A DNA stretch of 64,000 bases from the NCBI GenBank assembly GCA_026873275.1, contig JANTUC010000001.1, positions 3,410,001-3,474,000 on the forward strand, given 5' to 3'. The translations under genes were made by a program, and so were the position numbers. This document shows positions 20,434 to 32,062 of the stretch, in pieces; within the stretch, counting starts at the first letter, position 1, and each line of letters begins with the position of its first letter. This stretch comes from Pseudopithomyces maydicus. Lineage: Eukaryota > Ascomycota > Dothideomycetes > Pleosporales > Didymosphaeriaceae. The notes under the pieces are model-generated. The model did not search any database. It was not told the origin of the DNA and was given only the letters and a program-made list of their open reading frames with translations.

Positions 20434-22537
20434 ATGGCGGACGACCAACAGAAGTTGGAGGAGACATACTCACGGGAAAGTCGCCTGCAGCGAGACGGGT
20501 TGGAGCAAGAAGCTACGCCTGTTGCTCTTGTGCGCAGTGTGACGCAAGAACATCCTCGCCGTACGTCCAACGTGCAACATGCGCCAACCACCCTGATCAA
20601 CAAAAAGCTGCAGCAAATATGCCTGACACTCTGCAGGAGACTCCCGCGCGCGAGTACCTACCATTTATGATGCTGATATCGGACCAGCTTCAGATGTGGA
20701 GAAAGGTGACGAGATCAAAGAGATTTCGACACCAGAATCAGGGTCCATCCACACAGATGAAGAACAGGACGTGAGACCTCCTGAACGAAAGACTATACGG
20801 TTCGAGGATGGAGATCCTGAAAATCCAAATAACTGGAGCAGAGTAAATTATGCAGGTCGAACCTCCTCGCTTCGAAGCTAAAGCATCACAGTGGAAGAAG
20901 TTATATGCATTGTTTGTTGCGATAATGAGTGGTAAGTACACCAACCATATTCATGGAATGATACTGATCCTAGCATAGTCATGAACAGTACCATGGGTTC
21001 TTCGTACGCATCGAACCTACACAATTCGCTGAACTTGTAACTAACCAACTGCAGCCTTGCAGCGGGTGCGATACAACCGATATCCAGGCATTTTGGCGTT
21101 ACCAGTGAAGCGCTTCTGATATTACCCACATCTATGTATCTAGTAGGCTACGTTGGGGGCCCTATGATCTGGGGGCCGCTATCAGAATCATACGGACGCA
21201 AGTGGGTCATGATATGCTCATTTGCCTACTTTACCATCTTCGCCATCGCATCTGCCGTTGCGCCCAACTTCGCCGCTCTGGTGATATTCCGCATGATGGT
21301 TGGTATAGGCGGGTCCTGTGCGATATCTGTTGTTGGTGGCGTCTGCGCAGACATCTACCACGATCCGGTGGCGAGGGGGAGGAGTATGGCGATTTTCATG
21401 GTCAGCGATTCTCATGCCGATAGCATCATTTTCAACAATGCTTATGCGTCGGACAGGCAGCTACGACGTTTGGACCGATACTGGGGCCGCCCATCAGCGG
21501 GTTCATCTCGGTGATCAGCTGGTCGTGGGCGTTCTGGATCGGTGCCATCTTCGCGGGGGTCTCGTGGCCGCTGTTCTTCTTCTTCCCGGAGACGTACGGA
21601 CCGGTGATTCTGAAGAATCGAGCTCAGCGATTAAGGAAAGAGACGAGAGATGAGTCTATCATCGCGCCGATTGAGCTGGAGAAGACGGATTTCCGTCACA
21701 TCGTCACAACGGTGCTGACTCGCCCCCTGCGCATGATCATCTTCGAACCCCTCGTACTCTTTACCTGTCTCTATCTAAGCTACGCCTGTAGGTCACTTCC
21801 TACCTCTCCAAACCCACCAATCTAACACCCCCACAGACGCAATCTTCTACATCTACTTTCAATCTTTCCCTCTCATCTTCATCGACATCTACCACTTCAA
21901 CGCCGGCGAAGAAGGCCTCACCTTCCTCCCCATCGGCGTCGGAGCCGTCATCTCCGCCGCCCTCTACCTCACCTGGGACCTGATCCTACGCCGCGCCCAA
22001 GCCGCCTCCAAGCCCTGGTCCCGCAACGAAGAAATGCGCCGCCTCCCCCTCGCCTGCATCGCGGGACCCTTCTTCGTCCTTTCTAGCTTCTGGCTCGGCT
22101 GGACGGCGCGCCCAGACATTCACTGGATAGTGCCCTGCCTCGCCTCCATGCTCTTCGGCATGGGCTACCTCTGCCTGTTCATGGCGCTACTCAACTACCT
22201 GGTCGACGCGTACGAGGTGTTTGCCGCAAGTGCCATGGCGGCGGCATCGCTGTCGCGGTCAAGTTTCGGCGCCGTGCTGCCGTTTGCGGCGAAACCGATG
22301 TATAGGGCGATGGGGGTCGCGTGGGCGACCAGTTTGCTAGGGTTTTTCAGCGTGGCGTTGTGTGTGGTGCCGTTTGTGTTTTTGAAGTGGGGCGGGAAGA
22401 TGAGGGAGAAGAGTGGGTTTTGTCAGTATTTAGCGAAGAAGAAGAGGGAAGAGGCGGAGGAGGTGGAGAGGGAGAGGATGAAGGCGAGTAGTGGGGAGAA
22501 GGTGGTGGAGAAGGTAGTTGGGGAGGAGCAGGTTTGA
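20434..22537 (+). CDS. MFS transporter, DHA1 drug:H+ antiporter type
   Basis: Seven exons, 20434-20560, 20637-20842, 20892-20931, 20979-21003, 21055-21400, 21457-21787 and 21837-22537, give 591 residues with all phases consistent. The N-terminal tail is acidic and ends in the DHA1 signature DPENPNNWSR just before the first membrane helix (WKKLYALFVAIMSVMNSTMG). Motif A appears as GPLSESYGRKWV; motif-C-like text is FGPILGPPISGFISVISWSW followed by FFFPETYGP. A second six-helix bundle runs through the last exon (SFGAVLPFAAKPMYRAMG), and the tail is Glu/Lys-rich. Such proteins export drugs, polyamines or mycotoxins; the substrate here is unknown. Two very small exons (40 and 25 nt) make automatic models likely to fail. 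Confidence 0.9.
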
Positions 22538-23143
22538 AGGGGAGGTTAGGGAAAGAGATGTAGACGAGGGAGAAAGAGGATGTGGGTGTGTGTGTGGAGC
22601 TCGAGAGCAGGAGCCTGAGGGTGGAAATCAAAGCCTGAAATAGCTGCATATGGCTCTCCCTCAAGTTGCTCAAAACGCAAGTGTATCTCGAAGAACAAAT
22701 AATTAATTACACCCTCATTGGGTGTGCTATATGCTATATCTTTCAGCTGTCTCCTCTTCCTATCTCATATTATCCACCATTAAGGTTAAAATCGATTATA
22801 GACCCTACTGATCGATTGTTTCGCTCAAAGAGCTGACTCTGTCACACAACCGTTCACATTCAGAACGCCATTTCTTGAATGAACTATGCAGACGCATTCA
22901 CGCCACACACTTCCTTCACAATATTCACTACGCATTATTATATAAGAGCTAACTACCTCAAGTTACTTGATTAACCCCGAGTTATTTTCATCTTTCCCCC
23001 ATACATGACTCTCCCATTTCATAAATTCATTTACACGCGATTCAGCAAGAGGCGGTGATCAGCCAAGATCAATACGCAACCATATTCGCTACAACGCTCA
23101 CCTTCGTGATACATTCATTCGACTGTCTGTTTCTGTGGAAGCA
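22538..23143. other. Intergenic region
   Basis: About 0.6 kb, AT-rich, no supported gene. It separates the transporter from the Ser-rich gene. Confidence 0.5.
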
Positions 23144-23721
23144 ATGTCTCAAAGATCGAGTTCTTGCGAGGAAGATGGTGCCGAGGATCATTCACCCGAC
23201 AACTCAGTTCACAGCCTGACTCCAAGTGAATCTGCTAGTCAAACCCCCAGTCAAACCCCCAGTCCTGCCCCTAGTTCTGCCCCCAGTTCTTCCTCCGGTC
23301 GTTCCGGCCGTCGTTCCAATTATGCTTCCAGTCGTGTTACTGCTCCTTCTTTTCCTACCGCTTCCAGTCGCGCTTCTAGCCACGTTTCCAGTCACGCTTC
23401 CGGTCACGCTTCAAGTCACATTTCTAGTCAAGCTTCCACACTAACCAACAATCTAGCTACTGGTAACTCTTATAGACCCCATCATCAAGCATCTTTGAAT
23501 CTAATCAGGCTTGTACAGGTGACATAGAAGATGGATATCCTACGATGAGTACGCAAGATCCCGAACCAGCTACCAAGGTATAACATGTAACTGATGACCA
23601 TATATATCCCCTTCACCTCCCGCATCCAGGATCAGTTTGAGAGAGCGGAGAGTTGAGATTTTGGTTACGCCCACCTTCCATTATTATGATGAGGATTTGT
23701 CTTTACATGAGAGTGAGTTAG
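23144..23721 (+). CDS. Ser-rich low-complexity protein, C-terminus uncertain
   Basis: ATG at 23144 starts MSQRSSSCEEDGAEDHSPDN. The middle is an imperfect Ser/Ala/His repeat (SSHVSSHASGHASSHISS) on top of Pro/Thr/Ser repeats (SQTPSQTPSPAPSSAPSS), mirrored in the DNA by AGTCA/GCTTC units. I model exons 23144-23462, 23519-23577 and 23632-23721. The first intron has a CTAATC branch site and its removal gives ATGDIEDGYPTMSTQDPEPATK instead of an early stop. After the second intron a different frame gives a much more protein-like tail (VEILVTPTFHYYDEDLSLHE, then ending at 23792), so a one-base break near 23645 or another acceptor is possible. No family is recognised; the protein is probably disordered. 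Confidence 0.5.
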
Positions 23722-23918
23722 CGGGCCGGATTTATGAAGGGATGGAACGAGAACATGCTGAGGAGAGATGTTGCTGTTGCTTAGTAATGTGAAAGCGAGA
23801 GAAAAAGTTATACCCAAGTATATCTATAGTCATTACGCATATATTAACTACCAAGGGATGTACAGCAGCAATAGAATTACAGACATGATTTACGCAGCAA
23901 GTCGCATAGCCGAATCTA

Positions 23919-25370
23919 CTACAAGCCTTTCAACAGATTGGGTAGCACATGATCCGCGGTATATCTCCATATATCACTGCTATCGTGTGCCCTCCACGAA
24001 GCCCCGGTCCAAAACGTGTTCTTCGTTCCCTGCAACGCGTACATTTTCTTATAGAATCCTGCTTTGATGTCCGCCGCCTTGGCTTGGAGGTAGAAGGGCG
24101 AATGCGAACTGTATGATACAAACGTCGGCGAGGTTTTATTGAACTTGGTCGGGTTGGCGGTCTGCAGCTTCTTGATCGAAGCGATGATTGTATCGAGTAC
24201 GGTCTTATCTGGAAGACTGCGGGTGACGTTCGAGAGAGGAGCGCCTAGGAAGGCGAGCTTGAGGCCGGGAGTGTAGATGCTACTTCCAATGCTGTACACG
24301 GCAGGTAGAGTTGGAAGATTGTATGGCGTGTCTGGGGAGTAGTTCACGATGCCTAGGTTGTCAGGAATGCCAGTGTTTTGCACGATGCTGGTGTAGTAGC
24401 CTGTGTTGTAGAGTTTTCCGAAGACCTGGGTTTCCTGTGTGGTTAAGGAGAATGGCCTTAAGAAGTCGAGCTTGGGAGGTATGGTGATAAGGAGTCTCTT
24501 CGCCTTGATAAGCTTGTTTCCGGTAGGGGTAGTAACAACAAGCTGCACACCCGTTGTACTGCGTTCCGTATAGACGACTTCCGATTTCAGCAATAAACTG
24601 TTCGCGGCACCGAGCTCGTCTTGGGCTTTTCCATAGAGTTCGCTGTTATTGTGTCGCGCAGTCGTGATAAATCCGCCCTGCAGTGCACTCACAAGACTGA
24701 GACCCCATGTTCTCATGTTTTCGACCGTAGGTATGGTGAGTATATCCCCAAGTCCGGCGTTGTATTGGAACATGGTAGGAAGTGCTGCTTCGATTCCATA
24801 TTTCTGCGCAAACTTTCCGAATGGCATAACGAGATCGTCGGGAACTGGATCAGGTAGAAACATCCCCTCATCTAACAACGGATATTTCAGCAGCTGCTGG
24901 GTATACAGTTGAAAAGCAGCTCCGACAGCAGTCTGGTTAGGTCGCGGGTCGGCAAGCGCCTTCCCCGTTTTCAGGTCGTATACGCCTTCCGTTTCCTTCG
25001 GTGCATCCGCAGGTATATCTGACCCTGCAAGGATAACCGGCACATTGAATCTTTTGAAGTAATCCGTGACGATGCTAATGTTGTGCCATATGATCACACC
25101 CATGTCGATACCCCTTCCGGTTTTCGGGTCCGTATATGTCTCTGTATGGCCGCCCAGTCGAGACTTTGCTTCAACAACCACGACTGATTTACCTTTGTCT
25201 TTGATCTGGATAGCAGAGAAGGTGCCCGCGGAGCCTCCCCCGATGACGGCAACATCCCGGACTATTGTATTTGCTGCTGTGAACGAGCTGAGATCCCATT
25301 TTGCTGTCTGTGCTAATGTGCTTGGGAGACACAGCACCAACACGATAGAATGCGAAAGAAAAGAGAGCAT
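23919..25370 (-). CDS. Secreted FAD-dependent amine oxidase-like oxidoreductase
   Basis: A single exon of 483 residues. ATG at 25370 starts MLSFLSHSIVLVLCLPSTLA, a signal peptide with likely cleavage after Ala-20; the longer frame begins with GTG. The dinucleotide fold DVAVIGGGSAGTFSAIQI and its partner VVVVEAKSRLGGHTETY (FAD-binding GxGxxG plus the RxGG motif of the amine oxidase/phytoene desaturase superfamily) lie at residues 40-90. The C-terminal FAD contact region appears as FWTGASWRAHDSSDIW. It resembles the beta-cyclopiazonate dehydrogenase-like group by overall pattern, which I recall but cannot test. The substrate is unknown. There is no adjacent backbone synthase gene, so a secondary-metabolite cluster role is not supported. 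Confidence 0.85.
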   Translation of the reverse strand: MLSFLSHSIVLVLCLPSTLAQTAKWDLSSFTAANTIVRDVAVIGGGSAGTFSAIQIKDKGKSVVVVEAKSRLGGHTETYTDPKTGRGIDMGVIIWHNISIVTDYFKRFNVPVILAGSDIPADAPKETEGVYDLKTGKALADPRPNQTAVGAAFQLYTQQLLKYPLLDEGMFLPDPVPDDLVMPFGKFAQKYGIEAALPTMFQYNAGLGDILTIPTVENMRTWGLSLVSALQGGFITTARHNNSELYGKAQDELGAANSLLLKSEVVYTERSTTGVQLVVTTPTGNKLIKAKRLLITIPPKLDFLRPFSLTTQETQVFGKLYNTGYYTSIVQNTGIPDNLGIVNYSPDTPYNLPTLPAVYSIGSSIYTPGLKLAFLGAPLSNVTRSLPDKTVLDTIIASIKKLQTANPTKFNKTSPTFVSYSSHSPFYLQAKAADIKAGFYKKMYALQGTKNTFWTGASWRAHDSSDIWRYTADHVLPNLLKGL

Positions 25371-26879
25371 CTCAAAGATGTATGAGAGGTTCACTGAAGA
25401 TTTGGCCTTCGGGAAGTTGCATCATCATAGGGTGGGGCCGTGCCACCTTTATAGTTTGTTCGGCGAATTCGCTATACCATGGCGCATGTGCCGTCTCCAC
25501 CTTCCTATAGCGTGTCCACCGTGACAATCACGATTGTTTACGTTTTGGAGAAACCAGTGTGCGGAATGTACCGAACGATCGTGTCAGCCAGCGCATTCCG
25601 GTGTCCACTCTGATGACGGGCGTTTTCGTCATCGGAATCTCCCAATCACGAAAAACTACCTGATTTGTGGCTTACACGAGATTTTGAACATGTCTATGCT
25701 GGAAGCTGTATACGATTCAGCTCATCAGGCTGGATCTGCTGACGCCAGCCAGGTATTCGGTCCAAGAACATTGCTTAATTATCCAGGCCAAGCACTGCTT
25801 CATCATGGTATCGAGATCCTTCTTAGATTAGAAAGAGGAAGAACATATACAATCAGCAACTTAAAGAAGCGATTACCCAATAGCGCAGAAGCACACTACT
25901 AGATACAGTAAGCGGATACGCACCTGTAGTTACTTATACACCTTTTTGTAGAAGCTATAATCCCTGCCAGGTTGTCAGCGGATCTCCCACTTCCCTAATT
26001 GAATTTAGCTCTTTTTACTATATACATTTGTCGCTCAAGTATAAGTCTTGTGATGGAGGGTTTCAGCCGCCGACAAACAAATCTCGGCTCGAGCCAAAGA
26101 TGATTCGTCGATTTGCACTTTGCTTCTCGTGTGGTTCCACCAGTCGGATGCAATAAAGAGAAGTGTGACGTATTGCTGAAGGTCTGGTTCATTCGGTCTC
26201 TAATGCATGTGAGCACAGATCAAAGTTTAGCTTTAGGTTTAACGCAAATCAGCGAATGGGTCGTTACTACAGTTTAAGTACAATTAGGATACCACTTTGA
26301 CGCTAGCTGATGCAGTAAGCCAGGCTAGGCAGTTCGCAGGGCGGCTTATGTGCAACTCTGCCCAAAATAATTAATACCCAAAGAAGGAAGAAGTCACGAG
26401 GACTAACTTTTTACCTGAATTTATATAGGCGCAGTCTCGATCTTCTGGGTTGTTTCCACTATGGAATTCTATGCTCGTATTGACATTTAAGGCTACTTGA
26501 CCCTTCGCTTACACCTATGCCTGTTGATGGATCAACAGCATGCGGTCATCGATCACCGTCCAAACTCGACCGAACTTCTCGTCCAAGGCGTTTTGTCCTC
26601 TGTGGCTCCAGAAATGGTGATACTCGATCGGTAGAAACATCATACGTCAATACACCAACAGCTTGCATCACAGTACCAAAGACTCGAAGTTTGTTACTAC
26701 GACTATACGTACTGCGTAGACCTCACAAAGTAAGCGCTCTTTCTGCTGTACTTTAGGAGCATTTACCATCAGGACCTTAATCATAGCCAACAGCACGACA
26801 GTACGTGCGTATGCAAGTCAATACAAGCTACTATTATCGGCTAGTGAGCATACACAGGCCAGAAAGAGATAAGATACAA
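25371..26879. other. Gene-poor region
   Basis: About 1.5 kb without a convincing gene. A 122-codon plus-strand ORF ending at 25902 has no clear ATG start or homology features and is not annotated. Confidence 0.45.
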
Positions 26880-27130
26880 CAAATTTAGAATTAGATATCT
26901 ATACTATTAGCTAGAAATTCTATATCTTTATACTAGTTTAAGAAAGAATTTATAGTATTAAGTATTCTTTATTTTTATATTTAATAAAATATTTTAAATT
27001 ATCTATTAAGTTACATTCATCACACATACTAAGAGGTAATAGAAGTTTAAAGATAAAGGCCCTAAACACTCTATTATAAGGTGAAGTTAGGCTCTTATAT
27101 CTCTTACCACTTACTAGTGCCCCACGCTTA
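26880..27130. repeat. AT-rich island, RIP-like
   Basis: Roughly 80 percent A/T over about 130 bases (26880-27010) and still AT-rich to 27130, dense in TpA (TATATCTTTATACTAG, TTTTTATATTTAATAAAAT). No ORF remains. The composition suits repeat-induced point mutation of an old transposon. Confidence 0.6.
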
Positions 27131-27267
27131 AAGGTCTTATTACTAGATTCCCGTTTCGTCTCTCCAGACTTGATATCCTTATCAACATTCTATACCTCCA
27201 AGCTCATTTTGCAACCTATTCGAACTCAAGAATAACCATTTTCGAAGAAACCACGACCCCCACCGCA

Positions 27268-27524
27268 ATGGCAATCCCCAATTCCACCGAGTATGAAGGC
27301 GACAGATTCGAACACGAGCGCTATAGGCGCAGCGGTGCCCCGTCACCCGAATTACAACTTCAGGACGTAAGCATTTAAACTCCCTCACGAAAAAGGATCT
27401 GCTAACTCTGTCTCCCTAGCCCTTTCAGACGAAAGCCAATCCGTTGGTAATCGATTTCTACAACATCTTCACGCTCTTCCTCGGACACATCGGACGAAAG
27501 GTCTTGCAATTCCTTAGGGGATAG
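27268..27524 (+). CDS. 67-residue two-exon protein of unknown function
   Basis: Exon 1 (27268-27366) encodes MAIPNSTEYEGDRFEHERYR and on to ELQLQD. A 53-nt intron (GTAAGC...GCTAAC...CCCTAG) follows in phase 0. Exon 2 (27420-27524) encodes PFQTKANPLVIDFYNIFTLF, LGHIGRKVLQFLRG and a stop. The perfect donor, branch site and acceptor, together with a start context ACCGCAATGG and a sensible hydrophobic-amphipathic second half, make this more than a chance ORF. The second half could form a membrane-associated or mitochondrial amphipathic helix. I know no family. The gene is squeezed between two AT-rich islands, a location typical of lineage-specific genes. It could also be the remnant of a longer gene. 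Confidence 0.55.
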
Positions 27525-27819
27525 ACGATTCCGCTCCTCGAATCAACAAAAGATTATTCGTTCTTACGAGAGAGATATCTCGAGATACATCCAATGCAAG
27601 TCAGCAAGCCATACGCTCGTCGAACATGCCCAAAGCTGGCGATATGCATCAATCGAGTGCGTATAATTCCTACGTTTCTCTGTCCCTTGGTCCCAGACTG
27701 ATACACATGTAGGCTCATATGAAAAGGGAGATCCTTAATAGTATTTCAACAAAAGCGTTTTTGCCATAGGGAGAGGGTTGTACTATTACAGGAATACAAC
27801 AGGGCCGTTCACAGCCTCC

Positions 27820-28070
27820 TATTTAAACCCTTTATAGGACTATTCTAATTAGTATAATATAATAGAATTTCTTTCCTAGTTTATTTTTCTCTTACCTAAT
27901 TCCTTTTTATTTAATATAATATTCTTTTTTTATTTTACTCTACTAATTTTCCTTCTTTTAAAGAATAGCTCTATAATTCTATTCCTTATTCTTTAATATT
28001 ATTTATAATACTTATTCTTTTCTATTTTAAGTATATTCTCTACTTCGCTCTTTCTATCTAGACGTATTCC
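27820..28070. repeat. Second AT-rich island, RIP-like
   Basis: Another strongly A/T-biased block (TATAATATAATAGAATTTCT, TTTATTTAATATAATATTC). With the island at 26880 it brackets the 67-residue gene. No ORF remains. Confidence 0.6.
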
Positions 28071-29312
28071 TTCTCCTCGCTATGTCAAGGCATAGGCTGA
28101 ACAGCTTATCGAAGGTACCTTCGAAAACTCCAATCGTGCTCAAATAGATCTTAATTGACGCGACTTGATGCAACTTGACGCAGCTAGACGCCAATTGGTA
28201 CTCCGACCATATGCACTCCGCCGTTGTCATCATACAAGAAATGGGTTCGCGCACGTGACGATATCATCCCAGCGAACGCTCACGACGTAACTTTTTGTGC
28301 TCATGCCGATGTATGCTGAACGAATCCGTTGCATCTGGTCTGCCATTCGCTGGATTCCGCATGACCTGTCTGTGTCCTCCCAACGATGATCGACCGACTG
28401 ACCGACTGACTTGAGCATCAAAAATCACTCTCATAAACCACATGCATATAGATAAAGTCACCATGTCATTGAAACTCTACATGCCTTAATCGTTCGTCCG
28501 TCCCCCATTTCCTCCCCACCAAAACATAGGGAAAGGGAGCGAAAAGCATGAAAAAAAAAGAAAGTCGAGGCGTTCAAAGACAGACAACCTCTGGTATCCA
28601 TGAACATTACAAAGACAGGAGGCAAAAGTAATAGGTCGGACAAAAGGGACAATGCTGCGTTGGTTGGTTCCGTGAAATTCTATTCCTCTCCGTGACAGGA
28701 TCCCATTGAGGATCCGTCGTACAAAACTTTCGTGTTACATGACGTTGTGGAGGACTGGGCTCATTCGTGTTAGGCGTGGGCGTGGAGGGCGGGGTCGTTC
28801 GGTGCGTGGGAGGGGTGAGGGTGTGGGTGGGTGCATGGTGATTGTAACCTGTGCCGTGGGCGACGTCTGGGCATGTGGGGGGCTAGCTGAATCAGCGTGC
28901 AGATACGGCGTCCATGTTGAACGTGAGCGGCTACTCTTGCTCCCACGACGCTTCGAGGGACAGCCGTCCCTATCGTAGCGCTGGACACCTCCAATCGAGT
29001 TCTGCTAGCTTGGAAAGATGAAGTTCGTGCGGCAGACGCCGCTGCTTTTCCCGCTCCTGAAGCTGCTCGATTTGCATCTCTGCACGCACTAAAGCTCATT
29101 TTAGTCAACAGCCAGTCATCACTTGATGGAGGTCTAGTGTGACATAAATGTTGCTAAGTTGTGCGTAAGATGCGCGAGGGGGAACCATTAAGGCAATCAG
29201 GCCAAAACACTTTGAGCACCACCTTTTAAAATATATATATTAGTTTCATGATGCTATTGAGGTCCATCTCAAGCACAATCACGTATGAATGGTGCGGACG
29301 AGATTGGAGTCA
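28071..29312. other. Intergenic region downstream of KAP95
   Basis: No independent gene is supported. Around 28979-29095 a minus-strand segment could encode an alternative last exon of KAP95. Confidence 0.45.
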
Positions 29313-32062
29313 TCAGAAGGAAAACTTACCAGTTTGACGCTTGATCTGTTCACGTGCCCACCGAGCGGTATCACGGGTGCGGTTGCCGAATTCCTGGTTT
29401 GCGCGCGTTTCGCGTGTCATCGCAGTAAGGAAATCGTGGCGGAAGTATTCCCGGATGTCTCCGTTAGGGAAGGCATCGGCGAGATCACCGATCACACCGC
29501 ATGACGAACGTAGCAGGGCCTCGGTGCGGTTGCTGTCCAGTTGGACAATACGGAGCAACTCGAAGATGGAATCCAAGTACTGAGCAAGCAATTGGGTCTT
29601 GTCGCTGGACTTCATGGCCACAATGATGCCGTCCCAGGCATCCATGATGCCCTCGCGAAGAGACGTAACGTAATCCATCATCTCGTAGTTGCCCTCTGTA
29701 GTCAAGGAGACGGACGAGGCCTGTATAAGGACTTGTGCTACGACAGGGAGATAGGTCTCAAAGGCTCCCAGAATAGCGTGTGCGATATCACCGAAGCACT
29801 GCAAGATGGCAGGCTTGAACTGGGAACCAAGTTGAGGACTCCGGAGGTTGTTGAGCAGATAGTTCATGAAGGCGTCGCAGAACGGCTGGATCTTCTCGCC
29901 AAGTGCACGAGTAATGTCGCTGACGAGACCGATAGCCATCGAGCAGAGGCCAGGCTCCTCGTGGTTGCCAAGAGCATTGTAAAGGAACTTAGAGAAAGCC
30001 TCCATGTACTTCAAAAAGTCCTCCTCCAAGGCCGTGGCAATAGAGCCGATGGCAGCAAAGACAGCGTCCGGAACGCTGGACTTGGGCGGAAGGCTTGAGA
30101 GAAGAGTAAGGAGAATCTGCATGATGCGGTCTGCCTGAGGCTTGACGTCGGTCTCAAGGCGCTGGACAATGGCCATGACGACGCTGGCCAAGCTTGTCTG
30201 CATCTCCTCAAGAGTCAACTTGTCCTCAACGCTGACAACCTGCCCTTGGAGCTCAACAGACTTCTCCAAGCGCTCTAGGATAACATTAGACAACGTAGCG
30301 ACCAGGCCGATACTATCGTTGGCAGCGTTATTGACAAACGAGTTGAGCACCTCGTAAGCAGCGGTGCGCAGCTGATTGTCGGCATCTCCCCGTTCGGTGA
30401 CCTGAAGGATGTGCTGAATGCTTTGTTGGAAATGGGCGGACAGGGGGTTTGTATCGCAGCCAGGCTCGCCAGCGAAGCGATCCGCAAGGTTCATCAGAGC
30501 CCAGCAGCAGGACGAGGCCATCTTGGTGTGGCTGGAGAGACCGTTGAAAAGCGCGCTAATAAGCGGGGGGAGGTGCTGCTGTTCATCAACAGCGCTCGGT
30601 GCACCCTCGCAGATACGGCCCAAAGCATAGGCAGCGGAGTCCTTGACGTGAATGACCTGGTCGTCCATCATGGAAATCAGCACTGGCAGGGCCTGCTTAA
30701 CGAGAGGTTCCAAAACGGTCTCCTCGGGTCCCTCGACAATAGCACCGAAAGCAGAAACAGCAGCATCTCGGTAGTGCCAGTCTTCAGAACGGAGGTTCTT
30801 TTCGACGAACTGGAGGACGGGTGGGACTACACCACTGCCCACGCAGCTCGCCCAGAGCTGCAGACACTGGTAGGCCGCTCGAGAGACGTTGTACTCGTTG
30901 TCGTCAGCATCCTCGTCCTGCTTGGCAAGAAGCTCGAGCAGCACGGGGACAACCTCCTGGGTAGCCACACGTGCAAAGTTGAAGTAGTCGCGCAACTCGG
31001 TCGAGCCTTCGGCCTGAGCTTGTTGGTTGTCGTCTTCGATGGAGATTTCCTCCTCACAGACGGTGCACCAAAATTCGATAGCAAGCTTGGCGACGTCCTC
31101 CTCGTCGCTCTTCATGCCCTGGATGGTCAGGCCAAACAGAGCCTTCTCCATGTAGAACCGCATCTTGTCATAGTAGAGACCCATTATCCGGTTCAGGCAG
31201 CCGTACGCGCCCTGCTGGATGCGGTTGTCGTCTGCCTGTGTTGCCTCGCAGATGACCTGCATGATATAGTTGCGCTCTCCCTCGTTCTCGAAGTTGGATC
31301 GGACGAACTCTATCGAATCGCCGAGGGCTGCGATGGCCGCATGCCGCACGTCATTGTTGGGCTCCTCCTTGCGGGCACCCTGGACAACGGCGGTGAGGAT
31401 GGCGTTGGAGTGGTGCTGCAGGGCTTCCCGCAGGTCCATGTCATCGGTGTCACAGATGAAGCCGATGGTGGTCAGCGAGGCCATCTTCTGGTGGGGTGGG
31501 CCCTCGCCGACATTCTGGACGAGCGTCTGCATCAACTCGGGCCATTGGTTTTGGGGAATCTCGATGGCGGCGACGGAGGCGATGAACTGGGCGGCCGACT
31601 GGCCGGCGCGGGCATCTGCTGTGGAGAGGGTGTTCAGAGCAAGCTGCTTGACGTTGCTCTTAATCTGGGCGTCCAGGGCCTGCCATCGCTCCTGGACCTG
31701 ACGTAACCGTGCGTACTCGCGTGCTGTGAACGAGTTCTTGAGCGCGAGACCGGCGGCGGTTCGGATGTGCGGCTGTGACTGCTCGTTGGCAAGCTCGCCG
31801 GCGAGGATGGTGAGGTATTGGGGCTACTCGTTGTTAGTGCGGGCTCGTGTGAGGCTTGGTGGGCGGGTGGGTAGGCTGGCGCTGGCTAGGCAAGGAGGGG
31901 CACTCACAAAGTCCGAGTCGGCGGCCTGGGTGAGCTGGTCCTCGGCGGCCTTGCGGATGTTCGCGTCTGGAGAGGGGTCAGTCAGGCTGGCGGTGGCAGA
32001 GCGGGCGTCTGCAGACACATACCAGGCGAAAGCGTCCCCTCCAACACCTGGTTGATATCCAT
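29313..32062 (-). CDS. KAP95: Importin subunit beta-1 (karyopherin)
   Basis: Exons 32062-32023, 31966-31908 and 31823-29313 give 869 residues, matching the roughly 860 of yeast Kap95. The start MDINQVLEGTLSPDANIRKA and the importin-beta N-terminal segment AEDQLTQAADSDFPQYLTIL are typical. HEAT repeats run through the whole chain; LRTAAYEVLNSFVNNAAND and an acidic loop SIEDDNQQ are visible. The protein carries importin-alpha cargo through nuclear pores and is released by Ran-GTP. The last codons RQTGKFSF contain a perfect GTAAGT donor at 29329. Splicing to an acceptor near 29095 would swap the last five residues for about 38 charged ones ending near 28979. Confidence 0.95.

Noticed and set aside
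25534..25902. 122-codon plus-strand ORF
   Set aside because: No convincing ATG start, no family features and no splice context.
23919..29312. Secondary-metabolite cluster around the FAD oxidoreductase and MFS transporter
   Set aside because: No PKS, NRPS, terpene or prenyltransferase gene is present in the neighbourhood.
30411..31706. Plus-strand ORF of about 430 codons
   Set aside because: Antisense shadow of KAP95, Leu/Gly/Val-rich, no domain.
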